A DNA stretch of 64,000 nt. Source: Reticulitermes lucifugus (Eukaryota; Arthropoda; Insecta; Blattodea; Rhinotermitidae). The notes under the pieces are model-generated. The model searched no databases and had not been told where the DNA came from. It worked only from the letters and a program-made list of their open reading frames with translations. Shown piece by piece: positions 44,860 through 57,328 of this stretch; position 1 is the stretch's first letter, and every line of letters begins with the position of its first letter. The stretch lies in NCBI GenBank assembly GCA_026260175.1, contig JAKCWW010000964.1, forward strand, positions 15,226-79,225, read 5' to 3'. The position numbers and the translations under genes were made by a program.

Positions 44860-46590
44860 TAGAATACTACACACTTTTCCTTTTAATTAAATATTGATAC
44901 AATCATTTTATTTAAAGATGCAAATATGTGTAGCTGAATGCGTCGTGAAAGAACTGAAGAATCAATCAATCTCACTTGCACTTCGAAGGACGTAAGAATC
45001 AGTTACGTTCTACCAATTAGTTAAACCGATGAAACCAAGGGGTTGAGCGCGTGAGAAACGTGGCCAACGTTGTTAAAGACTGAAACATTGTAGACCCAAT
45101 TAACATTAAAATGTAATTGATAAATAAAAGGCTTCTGTACATGTAAACGTCCGCTCAATGCATTGGTCACAATCTAGAGGATGAATTACTTTATACACTT
45201 CTGCAGGCGAAGGGGTGGAAGGGAGGGAGAGACTTGGCGGTGAAACAAAGGCTAGACAGACAGACTGTTGAAAGTTACGGACACGACAGAAATAATAGAA
45301 CACATGCAGCAGTGCTGTTTTATTTCTTTGTTAATCCTCCTGTGCATTTTCTTCTTAGATCTGCTAACCAGAATGTATCAGCAGTACATTGTTATAGCTG
45401 GCATTGACAGCTGGCATGGAGATAAATCGTGGCTTTCATACATCAACATCAGCAACTTTTCTTGTCATACTCTGGACTTGTTTACACTCTACACTATTTC
45501 CGTTTGATGCTAATAGAAATACCATAACATAAGGAAGAGGGAGTACTTTCAAACAATTTAAACTTGTTGATTATTTCTGTTTTCGTGTAACAAACACAGT
45601 CATTATACATCCTTTCACTTGAAAGTGGATCATTTATTTCTCACCGTATGTGATATAAAATACAGTGCGCTTTGTAGTACCTGAAGCCGCTTAAGCCTCT
45701 AAGATACAAGTACATAAATTATTAGTTCCTTGCCTATGACGCAGAAGAGGAACATTTTCTACAATAGTTTCACGTCACGCTCTTTATTTGAAGTGTGAAG
45801 TATTTCTGCACCACATTTCCTGATACTTTTTGTCCCACACATTTTATGACGGTCATGTGGTGGTAATGATTGATATAAGAGTTGCAATGCACTGGCAAGG
45901 GACGAGAAGCACTTGCAGCCCAAAATTTCTGTACAGGGGCAATAAAACTCACTCAGTTTTCCCGACATCGAACTCCGGTTTTAGCCTATTTACGCTGCAC
46001 TTGAACATACCTAACCTCTCTACTTTGAAGAAGTAAAGGATTGACACTACAGCCCACCATGAGCCCCTGCCTTGTTGTGGATTTCACAACGACTGAAAAG
46101 CGAAAACCAACACAAATGTAAGAGAAGATGTCGATCAGTTGGGCGGAAGCGGGTCGTTACCGGAAGTAACGCCATATACTGTATTTTCATTTTTCAGTCA
46201 TATCGCAGCAAGCAATCTGACCCTGTACAAGAGATTTTGGTGACGCGCGGGTCTAAATATAGCTATTAACGTTAAATGGTAGTCATAAGTTTGGTAATAT
46301 TCTTTTTTTGGCGTAACTGCCGTTAGGTATTTCGAAGTACCGTATGCTAAGCGTGTCTGTGGTACTGAACACTTCCCGTAAATTGGTTTGAAATGTGTTC
46401 TGTGCTGTGGTTTTAACACATTTTTCTACCTTTCGTTTGTTTGTAAAGGGCGGCGAATAAGTATTAAATCCGTATTGCAGCCTGTTTTGTCGCACTTGTT
46501 TGTGCATGTTTCATTGCCAGTTACAAATTTCGAACAGAGAATAAAGAGAGTCAGAACCACGTGGACCGCAGGAGGAACAGTGGAGCTCTT
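44860..46590. other. No gene recognised
   Basis: Frames of 60-86 codons on both strands (for example 45268-45507 and 46388-46648) overlap each other and lack known motifs. Confidence 0.4.
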
Positions 46591-46599
46591 GTTTACTTT

Positions 46600-46800
46600 G
46601 CCTCTAACACATCGAGAGATCTGGTGCAGTGTTACTAAATGGAGGTGAGTGGTTAGCTTCCCGCCCCAACTGATTTACTCCAGCGAGAAGTCTCCAGATA
46701 TGTTACGGTTGCGGTGACCACAGGGAAAGTCTTCAACACCGCTAGGTGAAGACAACCGATTCTCCGTATGTCCAGCCCGCAACATAATCACCATACTGTC
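46600..46800 (-). repeat. SINE B, diverged
   Basis: AAATGGAGGTGAGTGGTTAG, TGATTTACTCCAGCGAGAAG and AACATAATCACCATACTGTC occur in family order. Confidence 0.55.
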
Positions 46801-46984
46801 TGAACTACTTGGAATTTTGTTATCTTTACCGAAACAGATTTGATACATAAACAAACCTCAGCTCTTCTGTAGCTGTTTTCTAATAATTAACCAAACTCCT
46901 TTCTTAATTACATTTGATCACAGCACATAAATAAACGCATGTGGGCTGCACATAGAGTTGTACCTGTGCTTGAGAAGGAGGCCC

Positions 46985-47125
46985 TTGGTGGAGTGAAGGT
47001 AAGGCTCCACACATTCGTAACTTCGGTACTAAATGGAGGAGAGTGGCCAATTTCAAAATCTGGTGGCTTTACACCGAGGAAAATGCGCCTGGTACTCGGT
47101 GGATATGAGGTTGAAGTAAGCCACA
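46985..47125 (-). repeat. SINE B, diverged 3' part
   Basis: AAATGGAGGAGAGTGGCC, GGTGGCTTTACACCGAGG and GCGCCTGGTACTCGGTGG correspond to the family body. The head is missing. Confidence 0.5.
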
Positions 47126-47129
47126 TTTA

Positions 47130-47475
47130 ACCTCTGTGAGGATACACTTCCTTTCAGCTGTGATAAGAAACGTCTGCCTCCTGAATACGACACAGGTGTG
47201 TAAGCCACCAACAGTGACATTCGGCAGTATATCTACTACTGTCACTTCCTTACTCCGAAACAAGTGTTTGGCTCGAGATAAGAGTCGAATAATGGCATCG
47301 TTTACGACAGGTTTGTAAGTACTAGACATTCTAGCAGACTGGTGCTATGTACTCCTGGAATTATGATTTCAGGAGAAACCGAAGTGTTTTGTTAGAACTA
47401 AACTTGTAATACTTAATTTATTTTCAGACGTGTCCTAAATAAGAAGGCGTACAAGTTATATATTATATAATGCTT
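47130..47475. other. No gene recognised
   Basis: An 86-codon minus frame (47069-47329) overlaps the SINE B fragment and is not recognised. Confidence 0.45.
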
Positions 47476-47479
47476 ATGT

Positions 47480-47600
47480 CTCATTACCAAACTCCACGGA
47501 ACAGAGATCTTCCTGAGAAGCTGATCTCGTTCATCTCGTAAAAAATTCTCCACATTTTATGCAACCATAAACTTCATCATCTTGTGCTGTGCTTTTGTGC
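47480..47600. repeat. Dispersed repeat E, partial copy
   Basis: CCACGGAACAGAGATCTTCC, TGAGAAGCTGATC and AAAAAATTCTCCACATTTTA line up with the 40.1-kb and 49.6-kb copies. Confidence 0.5.
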
Positions 47601-47609
47601 TGACGGTAT

Positions 47610-49025
47610 CAACCACACCGTTTCTCTGAAGGATAAGCAGACGTCATTCTATTAATCTTCCTATTGACTGGTTAGTATTTGGAGCTCCCGGTTGCGAATA
47701 ATGACATCAAACAGGCTCATCTGAGGATTATCGTGGTTGTCTTCAGCACTTCCAGAGAAATGCTTGGAGTTTATTTTAAAACGTTCCAAGACACTTTATA
47801 TGCTCACTCTTTCCAGTTCACAAGTTATTCGTTATTAGATGTCACATAACTTATTGAGCTAAAGATTCTCCTAGTCCTTATGGATGAATAAGATAAAGCA
47901 CCACAAATTCTTAACCTTGTAACTCAAAGTGAATGTGTCGTAGTTTCGCTGTCCGGCTGCTTTAGCCCTACGAAGAACATATTTTATGTGCTGGGTAAGA
48001 GGATGGGTGGGTATCACACGTGGTCGGGAAGTGGGGACCTCCAAAAGAAAACACTGTTCTTACCAACAATAGAAATCTGATCCTCCTTCCTTATTCAGTA
48101 ATTTCACTAGGTGAGCGATTCAAGTCTATTCAATTGAAAAGGCGCCGTTAAATAAACCAAAACTCGATCAATATATTAAGACAGTTCGTACAGTTTTACA
48201 AACCAAATTAAGCCAGAAGACGTTATTTACCGTTTGTCGCTTTCTGTTCCAATTTATATATCTGTAATGTTACTTTGTATTGCCCTGTGGTATTACAGGA
48301 GCACTTTTATCGGCAAAACCAGTCGCTGTACTATGTTTTCTGTGAGTACAATCGTCAGAAGATCTTTTGTGCGTTCAGCGATTGTCCGCCTAAGTACTCT
48401 ATTCGCCGCTGCAAAAACACAGTATGTGATCGATTTAATCTTAAAGCGGATTAGTTAGAAATATCAATGATCTGAAACACGATGCAATTAGTATGAGAGT
48501 TGCACTTCCAACTGAACACAATCGGGAATCAGATCACGCGGATAATCTCAGTGCCAGAAACACAGCGCAGATTTGCCGGGCTGCACAGCGAGTGATAGAA
48601 GTAACTGTGTATGAAACAAAACCGTATGAAATGAAAACAGATCGGCTAAAAGGGACAGAGTAAACCACCACTGTTTCGAAATACCTTTTAATCCGCGGGA
48701 CGACACGTATAATAAGCTATGACATTTGCACTGCACGATTAGTTTTAAAATTCCACCACAAATGTCTCTCCATAATAATTTGTTTTGTTACCGAAACCTT
48801 CAGCTTTTTGTGTCCAGCAATAAAATACAAAAGATTCAAGAGAACGCTAATCAAACAGATTCAATAACTGTCCGATTAATGCCTCTGTTTATTTGACAGA
48901 CTGCATTTTTCCTCATTTTCTTACGCTCAATCCAGATTTGTGTCAAGCCAATTATCACTTATAAAAAAGAGCCTGTGTTTAATTAGGGTCACACCATAAG
49001 GTCATATACGGGAGTTCTTAATACC
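47610..49025. other. No gene recognised
   Basis: A plus frame of 74 codons (48234-48458) and a minus frame of 62 codons, not recognised. GTTAAATAAACCAAAA near 48148 is the complement of the TTTATTTAAC motif seen at 19.7 and 29.6 kb. Confidence 0.45.
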
Positions 49026-49029
49026 AGCA

Positions 49030-49195
49030 GTAGATAAAGGTCAGTAATCAACTTCACGCCTCGGCCACTTTACCCCAGTGAAAGATCGTCCAGTACCCAT
49101 TATATAGGAGGCTGTGTTGATCCCAGAAGAGATTTTGACACTTTGGAGAAAAGAACAATCTCTTGAACCTGCTAGGAATCAAATTAGCATTTTTA
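49030..49195 (-). repeat. SINE B, tail-truncated
   Basis: CGCCTCGGCCACTTTACCCC, CAGTACCCATTATATAGGAG and AAGAACAATCTCTTGAACC match the family body in order. The tRNA head is mostly gone. Confidence 0.7.
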
Positions 49196-49634
49196 AAATA
49201 AAAATATTGTACCGACTCCTTTCCTTTCATGGTTTCTATAACCATATATGTTTAATGCACAAAGCGATTTGTACTCCCTACTTCGTCGCTTGGCCACCGT
49301 ATATGATTCAGTCCCTACAGTGACCGGGTGGTTGTTACACAAGTGTTTAACAAGTCAGGAGTTCCGAAGGTATGTCACCGTCGAGTAACAACCTGCCATT
49401 TATGTCTGTTTTATATTCGAGTAACCTATTTCGTTAAGAAACATTTTGATATCATTCCCGTTTCTCATCATAACTAAAATTTTCCGTAGTTTTTCTCAGT
49501 TCCCACAAAACAGTTGATGTGCAGTACCTTGAAGTACATAACATTGATTTTCCTCACATAAATTATAATTTGTCATACAAAAATAAATATACCATACGAA
49601 GTCAGGTTGCACTGGCTGGTAAAATAATGGGGTA

Positions 49635-49890
49635 AACTAACTAATTTTATGGAGTAAAGTTTCTAAGAAGCCAACAGTTCCTCAGATAGTCAAGAAATTC
49701 CCCTTAGTTTATGGAACCCAAAAGTTTAGTACCGTGTTCAGAAGAACCAGCGTATTCTCCCTATCCTGATCCAGATCAATCCATTCAACGCCCTCCTATC
49801 CTATTCCTGGAAGGTCCATTTTAATATTATCCTCCCACCTACTCCTAGGTCCTCCAAGCGGTCTCTTTCCCCCAGGTGTCTCCACTAAAT
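49635..49890. repeat. Dispersed repeat E, longest copy
   Basis: TGGAGTAAAGTTTCTAAGAA, GTCAAGAAATTCCCCTTAG, GGAACCCAAAAGTTTAGTAC and TCCATTTTAATATTATCCTC contain all blocks seen in the other four copies. Read on minus it looks like the 3' part of a decayed retroelement, but no domain is readable. Confidence 0.6.
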
Positions 49891-49899
49891 CCCTATGTG

Positions 49900-51690
49900 C
49901 ACCGGAAAAATAAACTACGAATAAAAGTAACACATTTATTTAAATTTACGAATAAAAATATTAATCACGTTAAAAATATTTAGCTGTAACCAAATCCGCC
50001 CAATTCCTTTAATGAATTTACATAACTTCGAAAATTGTAATCAATTAGCTGGAGTGAGCAAGACAGTAACAGTTGAATTCTACTTCAGCATTGTAGTTTG
50101 CAGATGTGACATTCTTTATATAAAAAAAAACGTCCTCTCAACACCCGCAGACGCGGCTCGGCCAGTCGGAATGGGCACCGTGTGCTTGGAGTTTGGTATT
50201 CGGCTGGAACGTGGCAGGTTTCCAAGTAGAAAAACTCCGCAGAACATAGGAATTCTTCGTCTTGTTTAGCATAGCTACCCTGAATACGGTGCCAATTCGG
50301 AGACATTTGTGATTAGAATCGTGCCACTTTTAAGTGCTTAAACTATGTACTTTTTTCTCAGAAATCTGCATGTTCGATAGCCATAAATGTTGATGAGTGA
50401 GAAGAAGGACCATATAAATCTTCACATTTGACCGTTACAAGTAATATAAGAGCTTTTGGATTCCCAAAGCGACGTTGATGAATAATTGTCTTATCAGATA
50501 TTGCGCAGTAGCTATCGGTGTATACCAATGCATATGTCGCAGATGCTTACTGCATCTACTTCAGGTACCAGTCTTTTTGGACTCCTTGGAATTGCAGACG
50601 GAGACAGCAAACTCTCCAGAAGAGCCGATAGCAATTTACCACTCTACACGTCATCATGTTCCATAAGACTAATTGGCAAAAGTACCTACAATGTGCGACA
50701 GAAACCTAACATAGACCGTAGAATTTAATATATATGTGCCTTTTCATACAGGATCAGGGCATTTTAAAATTTAGAGTGGATTTCCTTAGGAAATACAAGA
50801 AAATTTTGGAATAATATCTAAAAGTAGGTCACAATCTCTGCTTTCAACAACACTTCCAGCTCATGCACCAAACATCTTAACATTTAATGCCTCTTTGTCT
50901 AAGGTACTGACAACGTCCTTATATAGGACACAAATAAGTGAATAAATATAGTCCTCTATGGATATAAGTTTAAAAATGAAATTCGGAGGTAAGAATTTTT
51001 GACGATTGATCAAAGTTATTCATTTTGTTTAAAATAAGGTATTACTATATTTTTTAAATTTACTCGTATATCATAATATTACATAGTACGATAATGGCAT
51101 AAATTAGCGAAACATGAATGCAATAGGCCTACACGGTAAGAGATGAAAAACCTAAACATGTCATTACCATATTTCAACAAACAAGTTTAATAACATCCCT
51201 TTCACGTTTTCCATAAGGTATGACTGTCTTCCTGTAGAACACACAAAATTTATAAACAGAGGCGTTTATTGTAGGTCTGACGGGTGTATAAAGAGAGTGT
51301 ACACAATTTGTATATATCAGTGACAAATGTTGCTTCAACTAGGGTGAAGTTAATTTGACACAGTAAGTTTAATTCATGTTTCCGTGCTTAGAAGATGAAA
51401 AGAAACCTACAGACTTTGAATATTTTTAGGAACTATCTTTTATTTTATGATTTCCACATGTCTTAATATATGCGGACGAAATTAAGCGGCCGTATTACAT
51501 TTATCTTCTAGCTGCACATAAATTAGACTTTTTTTTAAATTTTACTGTTTATATTTTTAACATGTTTCTATTATATTTGAGTCTACAACAGTCTTAATTA
51601 TTGAGAAGAAAGTAGGTAATGTACCTCTGAAAGCAAGAACAAGCCACCACACCGGTTTGTAAACATTTTGATTGATCAATGCATTATGCC
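49900..51690. other. No gene recognised
   Basis: Overlapping frames at 50012-50306 and 50475-50728 (63-85 codons) are not recognised. Confidence 0.45.
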
Positions 51691-51721
51691 AGTATCCGAC
51701 TTTGTGTCGTATCCGTGCGTT

Positions 51722-51961
51722 GCAGTCTCTGGCAACCGAGTTTCTATGTTATCCGTGCGTTGCTGTCTCTGGCAACCGAGTTTCTATGTTATCCGTGCGT
51801 TNNNNNNNNNNNNNNNNNNNNNNNNNNNNNNNNNNNNNNNNNNNNNNNNNNNNNNNNNNNNNNNNNNNNNNNNNNNNNNNNNNNNNNNNNNNCAACCGAG
51901 TTTCTATGTTATCCGTGCGTTGCTGTCTCTGGCAACCGAGTTTCTATGTTATCCGTGCGTT
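51722..51961 (+). repeat. 40-bp tandem repeat, six units in phase across a gap
   Basis: Units of GCTGTCTCTGGCAACCGAGT plus TTCTATGTTATCCGTGCGTT begin at 51722, 51762, (51802, 51842), 51882 and 51922. Unknown bases at 51802-51892 cover 2.3 units, and the right side resumes exactly in register. A partial unit precedes at about 51708-51721. No plus frame has a stop in the unit and 40 is not a multiple of 3, so three overlapping frames of 98-138 codons arise. They are artefacts unless shown otherwise. Confidence 0.92.
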
Positions 51962-51969
51962 ACATTCTC

Positions 51970-53570
51970 CATTAAGCGCTTTACCGTATACCACTTTCTA
52001 CACTCCAGATCTTTGTCACCTTTTACAACATATGTACGTTCAATTACAGTGAAACTTATCACACAGGTTCATTTCTTCAATTAATTGGTTTTTAGGTAAG
52101 GTATCCCTAATTTTCGCGGGGAAGAGAGTGGTTTGTTGAGAGTTCAAAGTTTATGTAGTACGTTGTACCACCGACTGGTGTAATTTAGCGTCGATGATAA
52201 ATACTTTTGTGACTGTCCATGAAAAACTGGTTTCCTACATACTCTGCACATATAAAATTACTTAAAACCAGGCAGTATTGATAAGGATGTTTCAATGACC
52301 TTTGGCTTCAGTACGGAAGACAATATACTCAGGAACGTTGTAACAGGTAATTTTAAAACTAAAGATAAAACAATAGTTTCCGATAATTAAAACTTAATTC
52401 ACTTGTACAGACTTATGGCTGTAAACTTCTTTCAATTCCGTAAAATGTGGTTTTATTTTTCGCACAGGCTCGCATGTCTTGACAATTTCGATACATTCCA
52501 CTTTCTTACTTCTTATAGAATAAAATCTTACAGAAACTTCAGAGGCTTTTGTTTGATTAAGAACTTGTTCTTCGCAATCGATCTTACTGCAGGTGTTTAT
52601 TTCTTTGCACATGTTTGAATTTCTGCGTTTGATGATTTGGATTCTATGTTTTCTTCAATATATATAATTTTCACAAGTTAAGAAATGTTCTCCAAATATT
52701 TCACTCCTTACAGTCTTTGACATTTTAAAGAATTAAATGGTCAATTCGTTTACAGTTTTTAAGATTTCATGAAGTTGTAGATTTTCTATAAAACAATCAG
52801 CAATTTAAAAATTAGAATATTTGAGATTATGACAGCAGTGTTGATGAATATTCAAGTCGTCCGGGTTATGAGAACTTATAGTTCAAGGAGACCGAACTAC
52901 TCTGAAGAAGCAAGCAGCAAGTTATTCTGAAACATCGGTAATTACTTAGGAACTAACATGGCATTATGCCCCAGTCGACTCGTATATTAAAAAATGTCGG
53001 GTTTGTAACTGCGAACCTTTCTTTGAGTCGTTTGTGCCAGTCTTTCAAATAATTTGTTGCTCGATATCGTTCGCCATAATAATTCCATATGTTCTTATTA
53101 TGTTATTATCAAACCACTAGTGTGCGAAGTTTTCGCTAGTGGTTAAATTTCTGTCATTTGACTTATCCATTCCATTATGTGCAGCCATCCTATATCACTT
53201 ACGTCGTGAAAATACGCAACCCACACTGACATAGAAACTACAAAAGAACTAGTTTTGAATTATTTACCAATAGACATGGCGTAATATTCTAGTAGATTTG
53301 AATCTTCAGCATCACTGCCTTAAGAACCACGATTGTAGCATCATACGTCGTACAAAGTATTCTCCTCCTCTTCACAACTGACATAAATTATAAGAATAAA
53401 ATAAACATTACAACAGCAGCAGCAACAACCACGACAATAACGACAGGCTCCCTAATCTGACACAAACTGTGCAACGATACACGCAAGTAGTCATATAATT
53501 CAAACGTGCGAAATGTAAGAAAACAAGCAAAAATATTTAACCGTAATGAAATGTACATATAACGTAACGT
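51970..53570. other. No gene recognised; short CAR-rich tract at 53410-53450
   Basis: Antisense frames of 71 and 72 codons at 52394-52618 mirror each other. A CAG/CAA/CGA triplet tract lies at 53410-53450. Confidence 0.45.
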
Positions 53571-53574
53571 TGAG

Positions 53575-54720
53575 GCATGTTCGGATCTTTGCATCCTGGA
53601 CTCCTTTCAGGTGGTCTTAACATTTAATCCTCCGGGAACATTTTATCGTTGTTCGTAAATTTACATTCATTATGAGATTTTTTACTATCTATAGGGTGTT
53701 GTTATATTTCTATTGTTTATATGTCTACGTTGATTTTGTCTCTGTTAAATTTTTCCGTCACACATAACCCTGAAGTTTCATCTCTTCGAAATATTTTGTA
53801 AATTCTCACATACATACAACATCCTTACATATGTTGTACTTTTATTCATAACCTACATAAATACCAACTTTCATATTCCTAGATGCAATCAATATGAAAT
53901 ATTATTATTGCACTAGTCTAGTTTCCTTAATTGAACATCGTGAAATCACACGAAGAATAAATCGATAACTGCCTCGGAACGTGACGTAACAACACGAAGA
54001 ATACGTCATTTGATTATTACGTCACTCCAAAACAAATCTCATCTACCATATATGGCGCCACATTATGTAATTATAATCAAGTATAACGCAGTACGTGTTG
54101 TATATTATGACTGTATGTTTGTATCTTTCTTTAATTATGAGTTACGAAAAATGCATTCTAACCTCAAAGTTTCATGTAGTAGAAAGCAATAAGTTCTAAA
54201 TTTTTTATCTGCATATTTGGAATTTTTTCCTGAATTACCCGGCATAATATCGCGTCACTTTTGCGCCATATTATGTTAGGTAAACTACGGTCATGTTTGT
54301 TTGCAATTACTCGTAACAGACACGAATTCGAAAAATGTGTTTATTATGACACGTTTGTGATTTGATTTTCTTTACAAATTCTGTCTACAAGTTTCTCAAA
54401 CCAGAAAAATTCAGTAAAATATTTTTATAAATGTACGTAGGTCTGTATGTAAAGTATCTGAGAGTTTAATGAATTACTGAAATGCACGGTACAGATAATA
54501 AAAATCTGAGAGTTTTTTTAAGAATTTACCAAAACTTAAATTTTTATCCACAGATTTTTTAAAACCGCCCCATATATTTCTTAAACTCGCCCAGTGGGAG
54601 CCCAGGTGTTTCATATGGACAGACAGACGGACAGGCAGACACAGTGAGACTATTAGTCTCTTTTCGCAACATTGTAAATGCGCCAAAAAGAAGCAAAATT
54701 TGGAGGTGCTAGCCAGATAT
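53575..54720 (-). repeat. Dispersed repeat family R, long copy
   Basis: GGATCTTTGCATCCTGGACT, GGAACGTGACGTAACAACAC, GATTATTACGTCAC, TTTGATTTTCTTTACAAATT, CCAGTGGGAGCC and GACAGACAGACGGACAGGC occur in the same order as at 15.2-16.1 kb. The second half also matches 63.24-63.55 kb. It ends with CTCTTTTCGCAACATTG. Confidence 0.6.
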
Positions 54721-54729
54721 ACTCATACG

Positions 54730-55955
54730 TTAGCACCAAAAAAATTCATATTTTAGGCCTGAATGTGGAACGACATCCTAGATTTGAAAAAATTATTAAT
54801 CTTAATATATATAATGTTCTACATAATTGGAAAGTAACTATTATAACACAGTGACCTACAAATGTTTACGGCCATGGCTTTATACGCCGAGGTCTCTCAA
54901 TATCCTCCTATTTTAAGATTCAGTTTCGGTTTCATTCGGAAACGAACGAAAGAGCAACAATATTGTTAGGATTTTAACTTAAATAACTGAATTCCTATAT
55001 TTCTAATAACCGAAATGAGACTGCACTAAAGAATTTACATTGGCTGCACTAACCTAAATTCTTAAAGACATTCACTATATACAGGCGTGGATTCTTTATG
55101 GGGTAGTTGTTCGCGTTCCTCCTATCAGTGGCACCCATCTAAAGGACAGGCAGACTCACAGACAGAGGCATGCAAGCAGCATGAAACATCTTCCAATGGT
55201 CTATGAGGAAACCGAAAATTGGAATTAACAGAAAGGAAAAAAAAAATAAATAAATAAAAAAGTGAAGTGAAAAACTGGTAGTTTCAAGGTGAAGTTGTGG
55301 AGAAGAGAGAAGGATGTCTATGCACGCACGCAGGCGGGCAGCTAATTAACCGAGGATGCTCGGATGGTATCTATTGAATTCTTCTCGGCCAGCAAACAGC
55401 ACATCTCGGCAAGGCCTGGCTCATCTCAACATCCAGGCTGGGGCTTTCTATAGGGACCAGACGTCGAAGATGTTCCAGGCACCTCTGTTCAAAAATAATT
55501 TATATACCGATTTTACCATTCCGTATTAAAAAAGGCAAATTAATATTTTACAAATTTACGGGGTTATAGGCTGTTGCGTCATATAGACAAGGCGGATAGG
55601 GACTATCGTTCCGCATAAACTTGATGCGTCAACATACAGCGTAGAAGAGTAAGATCATTAAGAAGGAGGCAGGAATCTTCCTTGAAATTTTAATACGCAC
55701 ATAACATACAACATAACGTAAGATACCCTGAAACTATAATCTTAACATCTGCTGTCAAGCGGATCTCAAATCTCAACAAGTATTTAAGGGTTAGGCTTAT
55801 GCTGGGACGAGTTTTTCAGTTGTAAATTCTATAAATTCTAGACCATGCGGCTTGTAAAGTACACACTAATTAACGATATTATTGTTGCATGAAATAGAAC
55901 CATGTGTTAATTATAAAAACAAAGTTTTGGGAGTGAGCCTCTTCCCTATTTCAGG
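54730..55955. other. No gene recognised
   Basis: A-rich interval with an A/T tract near 55238-55260. No frame above 60 codons until 55882. Confidence 0.5.
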
Positions 55956-55959
55956 TGAT

Positions 55960-56565
55960 AGTTTTCATACTGTCATGGGTTTATTAGGCGCGTTCTCGAA
56001 ATTTCGAAAAGCGGCTATTAGCTACGTCATATCCGTCCGTCCGCATGGAACAACTCTGCTCCCACTGGGCAGATTTTTAAGAAATTTGATAGTTGAGTAT
56101 TTTTCGAAAATCTGTCCAAAAGGTTTAATTTTTACTAAAACCCGACAAGAATAACGGGTTATTTACATGAAGACATATGTACATTTATGATAATATCTGG
56201 CTGAATTCTTCTTAGAGTGAGAAATGTTTCAGACAAACGTTGTATAAAAAATCAAAATACACATTTTACTTTCAACAATTTTTTTTTCGAAAATCGTGTC
56301 GTTTATGAGATAAAGTGGAAAAATACGGTAGAGCCAGACAGGCCACAGATAACAGTATAATGCGGCGTATGCGCTTTGCATGCTGGATAACTAAGGCTAC
56401 AAACACACACTCAGCATATGTAATACTTATTGCTCTTCCACGGCAACAATGGTTAGGCGAACGCGCCTCAATGTTACGTTATACTCGTACCTACATTGCC
56501 TCTCTTATTTTAATTTCAATATTCCTGGCAATCATTGGGATTGAAAACGAGACATTTTAAGTACT
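55960..56565 (+). repeat. Dispersed repeat family R with recurring reading frame
   Basis: GTCCGTCCGCATGGAACAAC and CTCCCACTGGGCAGAT begin the copy as the complement of the GACAGAC end block. GTCGTTTATGAGATAAAGTG and a frame at 56315-56560 follow (81 codons, containing A-C-W-I-T-K-A-T-N-T-H-S-A-Y-V). The same peptide block recurs at 63.1 kb on the opposite strand. Whether it was ever translated is unknown. Confidence 0.6.
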
Positions 56566-56569
56566 AGCT

Positions 56570-57320
56570 AGTACTTTAAAAAATAAAGAGTTAGAGCGGC
56601 AGAGGATTGACACAATCCATAGCGTCGCCATTAATATTAAAACACGGTATAAATATTTTTTTTACACAGACAATAAAATCCCAGAAGATGAGAGTATAAT
56701 CGACCCCCGAAACGCCTTCTATATGAAATAGGTCTACGGGTCAGATAAAAAGCAACTCCCAGTGCAGTACTGGGATAATGAATCATCTATTGTCACAGTT
56801 CTGAGCGGAGGCAATGAATTACAAACGTTCATCGTTCAGTGTCTGCGAACTATAGCACCGGTGTGAACATGTATAAAACTGCACGTTATAAGTGGCCAGC
56901 CCGTGAACATTCGCGAGACAGAGATGGTGTAAATCAGCGTATCAAGCAGTTGCACGGTGTTCATGCTGATCTGTATGCAAGTCCACTTAACAACGTCCTG
57001 CAGAAGAGTGTGACAAGTCCGGGGTAGGCGAGCTCAGTGAGCATGCTTTGATATTCTGAAGTACGAGCTGCGATTTGTCAGAACGTGTGGCAAGTCCGGC
57101 ACATACCACGATACTGGCACCAGGATATTCATATCCACGATGTGTCATTTGGTCAAAGTCCTGATACACCTCCGGAGTAACGCATTAAAATATTTATTGA
57201 ACCGAAAGTCGCGTCAAAAATTGTAATAACTTTAGCACACTTTTTTTTTCTGGGGAAAAATCATATCCATAATGCAGCCCAGTACAGTCCCCCTTTCTCA
57301 TCATTCACAATCGTAAGACA
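56570..57320. other. No gene recognised
   Basis: Frames of 62 (plus) and 60 codons (minus) overlap at 56839-57169, not recognised. Confidence 0.45.
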
Positions 57321-57328
57321 TCTTGACT

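Noticed and set aside
51668-52084. Three overlapping frames of up to 138 codons
   Set aside because: They arise from the 40-bp tandem repeat, which has no stop in any forward frame, plus unknown bases.
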